Positions 23,919 through 32,300 of a stretch of 64,000 nucleotides of DNA are shown here, piece by piece. Under the pieces are notes generated by a model. That model worked only from the letters and a program-made list of their open reading frames with translations, made no database searches and had not been told where the DNA came from. The translations under genes were made by a program, and so were the position numbers. The stretch covers positions 1-64,000 of IMG/VR virus record IMGVR_UViG_3300025168_000032; one strand, given 5' to 3'. The DNA is from a virus. Position 1 is the first letter of the stretch; each line of letters opens with the position of its first letter.

Positions 23919-24178
23919 TGCCGCGATATGTATACCAGTGTAATAGTTGCGATGGCCACTTCCAAGTGCGACATGGGATGAAAGAAAGACAAGAATCATG
24001 CCAACTGTGTGAGGAAGTAGGTTATTTGCAAAGGGTACCGCAAATGCCAATTCTTAAAAAAGGTGAAACCACGGGGAACCAATCCACGGGGACACTTACT
24101 AAAGACTATATAGAAAAAAATCGAGAGCTACTTCGAGATATGAAAAAAGAAGCAAGGAATCAGAAACATGACGATTAA
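23918..24178 (+). CDS. FmdB-like zinc-ribbon protein
   Basis: 86 residues. The N-terminal YVYQCNSCDGHFQVRHG and ESCQLCEE contain two CxxC pairs, the zinc ribbon of FmdB-type putative regulatory proteins, here as CNSC and CQLC. The rest is a basic, helical tail. In bacteria these proteins are of uncertain function, and phages of the T4 type often have one near tail or late-sigma genes. It is coupled to the small gene before and overlaps the membrane protein gene after it. Confidence 0.85.
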   Translation: MPRYVYQCNSCDGHFQVRHGMKERQESCQLCEEVGYLQRVPQMPILKKGETTGNQSTGTLTKDYIEKNRELLRDMKKEARNQKHDD

Positions 24179-24563
24179 TTTAACAGTGTGGTTAGTAATA
24201 GCCATTTTAATATCCATAACGGCTAATATTTTCGCTCTTTGGTACATAAGGCGACTACTATCCAAGTTGTGGTTCATAGCCGAAAATTTGGGCGATTTGG
24301 TCGATCTATTGACTAATTACAAAGGCCATCTCAAAACACTCTTTGAGCTTGAAGATTATTATGGAGACGAAAATATTAAATTTGTCTTGTCTCATACTTC
24401 AAGTTTGTTGGAAGTTTTGGAAGAATATGAAGATATTTACAACATTGTCGAATACGACGAAAATTCTGAAGACGAACAACAAAAGGAAATTGAACAAGAT
24501 GCCGAGGAAACGATCCAAGAAGAGAATGTATTTTACGCAGGTTCACGAAGACGCGATAGTTGA
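24168..24563 (+). CDS. Small membrane protein with acidic tail
   Basis: 131 residues with one N-terminal transmembrane segment (WLVIAILISITANIFALWYI, about residues 8-27), a short basic turn, then a helical cytoplasmic part and an acidic Glu/Asp-rich end. I do not recognise it. It overlaps the late sigma gene by 65 bases in another frame, so the two are likely translationally coupled. Confidence 0.72.
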   Translation: MTINLTVWLVIAILISITANIFALWYIRRLLSKLWFIAENLGDLVDLLTNYKGHLKTLFELEDYYGDENIKFVLSHTSSLLEVLEEYEDIYNIVEYDENSEDEQQKEIEQDAEETIQEENVFYAGSRRRDS

Positions 24564-25185
24564 ATACTCAAGAACAAACTGCAACAAGGTAAGAACTAGA
24601 TTATATGTTGAATTGATACAGCCAGCATTTAATGAAATGGTAGACAAAATTGTGTTTACTTATAAATTTACTACATTACCTAATATTGATGAGTTGAGAG
24701 ACGAGTGCAAAGTCTGGTTAACAACTATTTTAGATAAATATGACCAAAGTAAAGGCTCCAAGGCTTTTTCTTACTTTTCTGTAATAACGAAAAACTGGTT
24801 TATTCACAAGGTCAAACAAACCGCTAAGCGCAATAAAAGAGAAGTCGATTATGAAGATGCTTTAAAGGAAGTCGATGAGGACAAGGTTGTATGCTATAAT
24901 CCATATTTGATGGAAAGAGAGCAAAAAGATTTCTGGAATAAATTACATTTCGAAATTAATAGCTGGGAAATAGATGATATGAAAGAGAACGAAAGAAAAG
25001 TTTATAATGCTGTTAGGGTCATCTTGGGATCGGTTGAAAACATAGAAATTTTTAATAAAAAAGCCGTTTATTTGTATTTGAGAGAGATAACCGGCTTAAA
25101 TACCAAGCAAGTGGTCTCTCAGCTTAACAAACTGAGAACCAAATACCGTACATTCAAAGAAGATTGGGATGAAGGTAAAATTTAA
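24499..25185 (+). CDS. gp55: Late-transcription sigma factor, T4 gp55-like
   Basis: 228 residues from ATG 24499, with AAAGGAAA a few bases upstream. A longer open frame begins upstream at 24343 but its first 50 residues are out-of-frame coding for the membrane protein. The core, FTQVHEDAIVEY, LYVELIQPAFNEMV, DECKVWLTTILDKYDQSKGSKAFSYFSVITKNWF and KQTAKRNKR, matches the gp55 family, which has a minimal region-2-like helix pair that recognises TATAAATA -10 elements. It recruits host RNA polymerase to late promoters with gp45 and gp33. This gene is the strongest proof of a T4-like phage. It also predicts that the tail genes following it are late. Confidence 0.93.
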   Translation: MPRKRSKKRMYFTQVHEDAIVEYSRTNCNKVRTRLYVELIQPAFNEMVDKIVFTYKFTTLPNIDELRDECKVWLTTILDKYDQSKGSKAFSYFSVITKNWFIHKVKQTAKRNKREVDYEDALKEVDEDKVVCYNPYLMEREQKDFWNKLHFEINSWEIDDMKENERKVYNAVRVILGSVENIEIFNKKAVYLYLREITGLNTKQVVSQLNKLRTKYRTFKEDWDEGKI

Positions 25186-25206
25186 ACGAGGCCTAGTTAA
25201 AGTGTT

Positions 25207-25500
25207 ATGTCAAAAAAAGTTGATAGTTTTATAAATGAGGCGATAGACAACATTCGTGATGATCGAAAGATAACTCGTGAACTGTTGGATGACGCTATTA
25301 AGTGGCTTGCAAAAGATGAAGCTCGCCACAAAGAAGTCGGAATTATTATTTCGAAATATGTAGAAACCCTACAGAGATCAAATGAGCAACTTGTTAAAGT
25401 TGTCAATCTTATTAGCAAAAAAGAAGTATCCGAGGGGTTATCTGAAAATGATATGTCTCAGATATATGATATGATATCGAAAGGGGATATTGAAGAATGA
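25207..25500 (+). CDS. Small helical phage protein, unknown function
   Basis: 97 residues, almost all helical (EAIDNIRDDRKITRELLDDA, then KYVETLQRSNEQLVKVVNL). No Shine-Dalgarno stands out before the ATG. It lies between the late sigma gene and the hub genes and overlaps the latter by ATGA. A late-transcription cofactor (gp33-like size and place) or a baseplate-assembly factor are both possible; nothing in the sequence decides it. Confidence 0.7.
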   Translation: MSKKVDSFINEAIDNIRDDRKITRELLDDAIKWLAKDEARHKEVGIIISKYVETLQRSNEQLVKVVNLISKKEVSEGLSENDMSQIYDMISKGDIEE

Positions 25501-26888
25501 CAAAAAGGATACAGAACAAGATCACCAATAGATTTGATTCTATATCAGATCCCTATGGTCGAAAAGAGACCAGAGATTCTATGGTATTTGATTTTGTCCA
25601 AAATGAGCTTTCTAATCCATACACAGACACTCAGTGTTTTGGTGTCATATTAATGATCGAAACCCAAGGTATATTGGGACCTGACGGTTCGACCTTGCCA
25701 ACAACCCCCAACCCAACTCATCCATTCGTTATCACTGCTAGGGTGCGCCCTCTTGAGCCCATGATCGAAGCTCAGGCTTTAGACGAGCCTTGCAAATTCA
25801 AAAGCGATCCTACTGCGCTGTATGAAAATTTAATGCAACATCCCATCGCATATTCCGAAACCCTAGATGGTGATGAGAGTTTGTTTATACCAACTGTCGG
25901 TGATGTCGTTCCGATTTATTATGACTTAGAAGGCCCGACCTCGCAAGGAAAAAAGAGAGGGCTGAGATTTAAAATGCAAAGAGTCAGGAGAGCAGAAGGC
26001 GGTTTTGATGCAACATGCTTAGCAGCGCTTGGAACCAAATTAATTGACGGAAAAATTTCATTAAGCAGAGTCGGAACCCCAGTATCAGTTATTGGTGTTG
26101 CTGGTGCTGGTGCTGCTGGAGCAGCAGGTTCTTACGGAGGAGCAGGTGCTGGAAATGCACAACAGGTGTTGATTCCATTCTTGGACTGCAAATTCGCAAC
26201 TAAAGGGTTTCAAGCTTCAACATTTGGAAAAGGAGACAGGGTAAAAAAGAAACAAATCAAACATGTTGTTTTGCACTCCACAGCCGGCAGTACTGGAAAC
26301 GGTAAGGCAAAAAGTACGATTGGCAGATTTTCTAGAACGCCAATTACAACAGGGTTTACAGACAAGAGTAAACCCAAAGGTCAACGGAAAAAGAATCCAC
26401 CATGTTCAGATTACGCACCCGGTCCACCATTTGATCCTCATAAGATGCCCCATGGGACAATTTGCCGAGAAAGAAAAGGAAAAAAAGGAAGACCAGCAAA
26501 ATACACTGTCGAAAAGAGAGTAAACACATCTATTCACTATGCATGCGATCAGGGAGGAAATATAATCCAAGGCTTGAACGAACGCCACAGAGGCTGGCAT
26601 GCCCCCGGTATGAATAAAACTTCTGTTGGAATTGAAATGTGCGGAGATCCCGGAAAGGGCAAAGGGCAAGGCGCAACTCCTAAATATGCTTCTATGTACA
26701 ATGAAAAACTTTTAGGAGCATGTGCGAAATTAGTAAAAGATATTTGCAAAAGGCACGGTTTGTCAATTAATAGAGATACCATTCGTGGACACGAACAGTC
26801 TAGCACGAATAGATCTGACCCCGGAGATAAAAAGAATCCCGGAGCATGGGATTGGGATGATTTCCTACAAAGAGTAAGGAGGGCATAG
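25497..26888 (+). CDS. gp5-like baseplate hub protein with N-acetylmuramoyl-L-alanine amidase domain
   Basis: 463 residues in two parts. Residues about 10-200 form the hub domain, with OB-fold features (TQCFGVILMIETQG, PFVITARVRPL, FIPTVGDVVPIYYDLEG), as in the OB domain of T4 gp5. A Gly/Ala-rich linker follows (about 200-222). Residues about 255-463 are an Amidase_2 domain: VVLHSTA with zinc ligand His260, SIHYACDQGGNI, GWHAPGMNKTSVGIE, RGHEQ (His432) and SDPGD (Asp441). It should cut the bond between MurNAc and L-Ala during entry through the periplasm. It is the first of two tandem paralogues. T4 gp5 has a lysozyme here instead. The ATG overlaps the stop of the preceding gene. Confidence 0.9.
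   Translation: MTKRIQNKITNRFDSISDPYGRKETRDSMVFDFVQNELSNPYTDTQCFGVILMIETQGILGPDGSTLPTTPNPTHPFVITARVRPLEPMIEAQALDEPCKFKSDPTALYENLMQHPIAYSETLDGDESLFIPTVGDVVPIYYDLEGPTSQGKKRGLRFKMQRVRRAEGGFDATCLAALGTKLIDGKISLSRVGTPVSVIGVAGAGAAGAAGSYGGAGAGNAQQVLIPFLDCKFATKGFQASTFGKGDRVKKKQIKHVVLHSTAGSTGNGKAKSTIGRFSRTPITTGFTDKSKPKGQRKKNPPCSDYAPGPPFDPHKMPHGTICRERKGKKGRPAKYTVEKRVNTSIHYACDQGGNIIQGLNERHRGWHAPGMNKTSVGIEMCGDPGKGKGQGATPKYASMYNEKLLGACAKLVKDICKRHGLSINRDTIRGHEQSSTNRSDPGDKKNPGAWDWDDFLQRVRRA
25531..26097 (+). repeat. Direct duplication, copy 1 of hub N-terminal domain
   Basis: 567 bases encoding the hub OB-fold region. It aligns without any gap to 26921-27487 at a fixed offset of 1390 bases. Several stretches of 15 or more bases are identical between the copies, such as the one that encodes FIPTVGDVVPIYYDLEG. 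The similarity ends at the Gly/Ala linker. Confidence 0.93.
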
Positions 26889-26892
26889 ACGA

Positions 26893-28416
26893 ATGAGTTT
26901 TAGTAAAAAAATGACTAACAAGTTTGATTCTATATCAGACCTTTATGGCAGGAAGGAAGCTAGAGATTCTTTGATTTTCGACGCTATGGTAAATAGCCTT
27001 TCTAGCCCGTATGGAGATACGCAGCTTTTTGGCGTTATATTGATGATCGAAACCCAAGGCATATTGGGCCCTGATGGCACAACCTTGCCGACGACCCCTA
27101 ATCCGACTCATCCATTTGTTATCACTGCTAGGGTTCGTCCACTCGCCCCATCAGCAGAGAGTTTTAATTTAGATGAGCCTTGTAAATACAAGAGCGATCC
27201 TACCGCATTGTACGAGAATTTGATGCAGCACCCAATTGCTTATTCTGAAACCTTAGATGGCGATGAGAGTTTATTTATACCAACTGTCGGTGATGTCGTT
27301 CCGATCTATTATGATTTGGAGGGCCCTACATCTTCTGGCAAGAGGCGTGGACTCCGTTTTAGAATGCAAAGAGTCAGGAGAGCAGAGGGTGGTTTTGATG
27401 CAACATGCATAGCAGCCTTGGGGGCGAAACTTGTAGATGGAAAAATTTCATTAAGCAGAGTTGGAACCCCAGCATCAGTTATTGGTGCTGGTGGTGCTGG
27501 GGGCGTAGCAGGAGCCGCAGGTGCTATAAGTGGCGCCGGAGTTGGAGCCACCCCCGGAACCCTTTCTCCTGCTACTCTAGCAGTGTGGCCAAGCGGAGTT
27601 ATAGGTGTAAAGAAAGGAGAAAAAGTGACTGGGGCCCCACGAGGGGTTTTCAAACAAGCAATGGCAAGAAGGGCTTGGTGGATGAACAAAGCTAATAATC
27701 CAAGATACCCACAAGTAGGGGCAAACAAATCAGGGAGAGATGTGAAGACTATAAAAAAGCCAAATCTTTTAACAATTGTTGACGGCACAAAGTCGAGAAA
27801 TGAGAAAAATTGTTGGACATATGATTTGAGTGTCGGAACAGACGGGGTCAAAGGTATTCTAGTCTCGACTTACAGTGGTATTGGTAGAGGAAGCTTTAGT
27901 CCCGGTGCTCCATACGCGCCTACAAAAAAAACAAAGGGTCCGGCTGTTGATTATAACAACGGAAACAATTCCACTAGCGCTGGTATGAAAATATTTGGTA
28001 GAAAACGAACTTTTAAGAAAAAAACAAATGCTTCCATTAGAGCGTTACAAATTTGGGGTATCGAACCGTGGAATTCACTCGAAGACAACAGGGGGGCCAT
28101 TGCCCACGAAACAGCACGAAAAGGAAGCCGAGCGGTTTCTTTTGGTTGTTTAGCTACGCATGGAAATGTTCTAGATCCTACTGACTCTGTACATTTTCAC
28201 GCTTGGGAAATTTGGAAAGGTGGGTCTTGGGTATATTTTTATAGCGGTCACACCGATGAATCAAAAGCTGGTAACGTTTACTGGCATAAGGGCCCCGGCA
28301 ATCCCATAAAGTCGGGAGAAAATAGAAAAACTTGGGATTGGAGTCAACCCCAAGGTGGACACTCAGCCCCGCCTCCAAAACCACCCCGAAAGAAGAAAAA
28401 GAAGAAAAAGAAATAA
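26893..28416 (+). CDS. gp5-like baseplate hub paralogue with L,D-transpeptidase (YkuD_2-like) domain
   Basis: 507 residues. The first about 200 repeat the OB-fold hub domain of the preceding gene with few changes. After a Gly/Ala linker the C-terminal part is unrelated to the amidase. It resembles the YkuD_2 type of L,D-transpeptidase: VSTYSGIGRG, NGNNSTSAGMKIFG, SIRALQIWGIEPWN, AIAHETAR with His405 and SFGCLATHGN with Cys419. His and Cys 14 residues apart with the S-x-G-C motif fit the Cys-nucleophile active site. Such enzymes make or break 3-3 and related peptide links in murein. The protein ends in a run of lysines. The family call is by motif order and should be treated as probable. Confidence 0.8.
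   Translation: MSFSKKMTNKFDSISDLYGRKEARDSLIFDAMVNSLSSPYGDTQLFGVILMIETQGILGPDGTTLPTTPNPTHPFVITARVRPLAPSAESFNLDEPCKYKSDPTALYENLMQHPIAYSETLDGDESLFIPTVGDVVPIYYDLEGPTSSGKRRGLRFRMQRVRRAEGGFDATCIAALGAKLVDGKISLSRVGTPASVIGAGGAGGVAGAAGAISGAGVGATPGTLSPATLAVWPSGVIGVKKGEKVTGAPRGVFKQAMARRAWWMNKANNPRYPQVGANKSGRDVKTIKKPNLLTIVDGTKSRNEKNCWTYDLSVGTDGVKGILVSTYSGIGRGSFSPGAPYAPTKKTKGPAVDYNNGNNSTSAGMKIFGRKRTFKKKTNASIRALQIWGIEPWNSLEDNRGAIAHETARKGSRAVSFGCLATHGNVLDPTDSVHFHAWEIWKGGSWVYFYSGHTDESKAGNVYWHKGPGNPIKSGENRKTWDWSQPQGGHSAPPPKPPRKKKKKKKK
26921..27487 (+). repeat. Direct duplication, copy 2 of hub N-terminal domain
   Basis: Second copy of the 567-base hub segment described at 25531-26097. The alignment has no insertions or deletions. 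The sequence beyond 27487 diverges into a different murein enzyme domain. Confidence 0.93.
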
Positions 28417-28434
28417 TCACTAACAGGAGTTACG

Positions 28435-29358
28435 ATGAGTAAAGTCGATGGTTATATACCAAATATAGACGGGTTAACAGAACAAGCAAAATTAGAAATT
28501 AAAAAAGGTGTCAATGACGGTTTATTCTGCACTGATGTCCAAGAGAAAGTACCAAATCGATACAAAGCAGGTTGCGAAAAGGTTATAAAAGGTAGAAACA
28601 ATTCTTGGATTGTGCTGGGTCGTGACAGGCCTTCGACAGTCGTAACGGGCGCTGGCGGAGCAGGATACACCCAGTGTGGGATGATCGATATGGTAGTTGG
28701 CCTTGGTGCTGTTACATCTACGAGGGAAATAAAGAAAGGGGAAGACCCCCTCGGTCCCAAGAATGTAGTTAGCGCTAATTTTGCTGCCGATGCTGCTAGG
28801 TTATACATGTCGCAAAGGTGTGTTGGTAAAGGTGGCATTGATGCCTACCTTGGACTAAGCAGAACCAGAGGTCCCTCTGCTCAAAATAAATCGGCAATTG
28901 CATTAAAAGCTGACCATGTTCGCATTGTAGGGCGTGAGAATGTAAGGATCTATGCCGCCAGAACACAAAACTTTCAAGGCTTTGGTCTTGGCGGCGAACC
29001 GACTACGTTAGGGACGCCAATTACAAAATCAACCATTGAACTGGTAGCCGGGAGAGAAGAAGATCTCCAACCAGCGGTTCTGGGTGATAACTTAAAAAGA
29101 TATCTTGAATCCAAAGACGAGTCGATGACAAACGTACTTAGAGTCATTCTTGGTATTGTAGGTCAATTAATGGAATTGAACTCCGCTGTTATGTTTCTAA
29201 ACCCTGCTTTGATGAAAAACATCCCCAAAAACATTAATGACTATTTCGATACAATTATAACCACGTTAAACAACGAAATCGACAAGATTAATTCACTGGA
29301 CAAACTGATAGTATCTGGTGGTAACCCACTACTTAGCAACACCGTATTTATAACTTAG
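28435..29358 (+). CDS. Probable baseplate spike or hub-associated protein
   Basis: 307 residues with AGGAG before the ATG. The central part is Gly-rich beta sequence (STVVTGAGGAGYTQCGMIDM, then ALKADHVRIVGRENVRIY), which resembles the repetitive beta structures of tail-spike and gp5 C-terminal domains. The C-terminal third is helical and ends with NTVFIT. It follows the two hub proteins and is probably part of the central spike or its adaptor. I cannot assign it to a named family with certainty. Confidence 0.7.
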   Translation: MSKVDGYIPNIDGLTEQAKLEIKKGVNDGLFCTDVQEKVPNRYKAGCEKVIKGRNNSWIVLGRDRPSTVVTGAGGAGYTQCGMIDMVVGLGAVTSTREIKKGEDPLGPKNVVSANFAADAARLYMSQRCVGKGGIDAYLGLSRTRGPSAQNKSAIALKADHVRIVGRENVRIYAARTQNFQGFGLGGEPTTLGTPITKSTIELVAGREEDLQPAVLGDNLKRYLESKDESMTNVLRVILGIVGQLMELNSAVMFLNPALMKNIPKNINDYFDTIITTLNNEIDKINSLDKLIVSGGNPLLSNTVFIT

Positions 29359-29367
29359 AGGTAAAAA

Positions 29368-32300
29368 ATGTCAAAAACTCCCATATGTGCGCCAATAGCG
29401 CCATTGCCAAAGCCCGACCCAAAGGCCCCATGTCCAACTTGTTTACCAGACAAGACCTTTGTTGAGCCAACGTGGCACACAACAGAATCCCCTTATTTAA
29501 ACAGGAAAACCTGCGAGTATATGGTATCGGTAACCGTTAACAGTCGTGGGGATTCGCACACAACAAGCTCAGTCAAAAAAGCTGGATTGCCTTTTAAAAA
29601 GTTGTTGAAAACCTACATAAGACCCGGCCTTCGGGAATTATTAAGATATTTCGACAAATTAGAAAATGATGAAATAGTGTGTGCGTCTTATACAACAGAA
29701 CAAGGCGGAATAAAATCTGTTTCCATAGGCATGGAAGGGCCCAAGCCCAAGGTCAAAGTCAAATCAAAATCTTCTAAATACGCTTTTGATAAAGAGTGTA
29801 GGGAGATCTTAGATTTCGATTATTCTGAATTTATAAAAATCAAAAACAAACCATCCACATTGCAAGGCGACAGTGTTCACAAGATATATAACATCGACGA
29901 ACAGATAAGACAAAAATACCCACAGATAAAAAATATAAATGCTATTGAGTTATATGCTAGAGCTATAGACTACCATTTTACTGGATACGGTGAAAGCGTA
30001 ATGAAAGTATTAATAGCAATACCTGCATTTATATTTGATCAAGTACCGGAGGCCCCAGACTTACCAGACGTAGATGTCAGCGCTGAGAGATTATTCATTT
30101 CTCCAAGAAGGTTACACACCGACATTACTCGGTTGAAAGAAGTGTTGTTATCTTTTTCTCAATATCAAGCATTTTTCTATCGCTACCAGAATGGGACTTT
30201 ATATTTTAAAGACACAGAGACAACAGAAGAGTCAGACGAAGCAGAGACCAGTGACCCGCTAAAGAAAGTAGGGAAAAAGTTTTATATAAAATTTTATGTT
30301 AAAAGATTAGAACTTTTCGAGAATGCGCTAGAAAAACTTCTCAAACAGAACGGGTTCACATATAGTACATTTCTTAATAGAAGAACCTCAGACATGCCTT
30401 GGAGAATAAAATTTGTTTTTGACAAGAGCGACGAAAAGCGCCCTTTTACTCTTAAGAGAGTGGGGGTGAAAATAGAAGGTTGTTATTACAAAAAATTAGG
30501 AAAAGGCCTGTCATCTTTTCTCAAAAAAGGACTGATACAAGACCAAACCCTAATGGGCTTAATAGCAAATATAAAAGATATTAGGAGTGATCTGGACGCC
30601 CGAGAAACGCCCGGATGGCTAGATTTTTGTTTAAAGTATATCTATCCCAATTTGGGAGTAAACTATGGCTCAAAAGACAAATATAAAGAACAAACAGCAG
30701 TTAATTGCTTAGGGGATAAACTTGGATTAAACGGAATCGATGATTTCGTACACAATGCTGTAGGGGAGTTCACGGATTTGTTCGCATATCAGTTTAACAA
30801 AAACCAATGTCGCGCCCTAGGGCAAAAACTTCCGGAAATCGACTTGTTTGATTCATCCGGAGGCATTCAGGACAAATACATTGATGAGTGGTATAACAAC
30901 AAATACGCAAAAATCGGTGAACCATCCATTCTAGAAGAAATGCTAAAGGATATAAAAAGTAATTGGGATAATGTAAACAAGTCAGAGGACAAATTGAAAA
31001 ATCTTATGGGGGCGTTAAATCCTTGTAATTTTTTCCAGCTTGGGCTAAAGGCCATACAGTGTTTGATGTCTGGTATGTCCTTCGAGGCCTCTATGAGGAT
31101 CATGGCTAAAAAGGCCTTATCAACAATGGCTAGTGATGCTTTGGAAAAAGTTATGGAAGCTTTACCATACGACAAGCAAGAAGAAATAAGGAAAATGGTG
31201 GAAGACAAATTTGGAAATATGCCTGCTCCTTGGGAGCAGGGGTATAAGCCCGGTAGCTTTGATAAAGTTATTGACAAGAGGACTGCTGACGGGATAGCTT
31301 CGAAAGAAAAAGCAGCAAATGAAATGTTGGATAATCAGAGCGATGCTGTAACGAAAATGAAAGAACTAAACAAAAGGGTGGAGGAGTTAGCCACTTGTCT
31401 TGAAAATCCAAACATCTGTACGCGAGACGGGAAATTGAGACCCCCTCCGCCACCAGTAGTCGCAGTTTATCCACCATTGACATATGTCGAAAACATGAGA
31501 AGGGGCGATCAAGGAGCAAGCGTGACAGCCTTACAAGTAGCTTTGGTAACGCTAGGACACAAATTGGTCCCAGATGGGGATTTTGGTAAAATAACCAGAA
31601 ACGCCCTGAAAGCATATCAGAGATCTGCAAAAATACTGGTTGATGGGATTGCTGGTCCACAAACAAGAGGCAGTATAAATTCAGCTTTAGCAGCTAAAGC
31701 ACAAGCGGAAAATGACAGTGAGGCCCCTAACGAAGACCCAATAGTTATTAACAAGCCAAACTCTACAGAAAAACAAGTTCTTGAATCGTCGGGTGTTGTA
31801 CAGGGATCTACCGATAGTTTATACGGTGATATTCTAAAGGAACTTATGGATGCTCACAAGCAAACAAACACAAGTGTACAAAACACAGAGCGAGAATTGA
31901 AAGAAGATGAACAGAAGTTAGAAAATCTAAAGGGCAAGCTAAGGAGCGTTGGCGAGGAACAAGAGCAAAAACAAAAAGATTTGGAAGCGGCTAAAGCTAA
32001 AATGAGGGCTTACATGAACCAACTTGAAATAGACTGGTTTGATTATGGCGGTATCAAGACAATGACCGCTTGGCAGAAAGTGGAGGTGAAAGATCTCCAA
32101 GACAAAATAGACGAAGCACTACAGGCAACGGCCAAATTGGAACAAGATTATAATAAGATGTTGCCCGGTATCGAGTATTTGGAAAAGAGAATTCTAAAAA
32201 AAGCCGCAGCCGTAAAAGCAGCATACGAAAAAAGAACAGAATCATATGATACTGCTATGAATTTAGAGAAAATGGTAGACGACAAGATAAAAGAATTACA

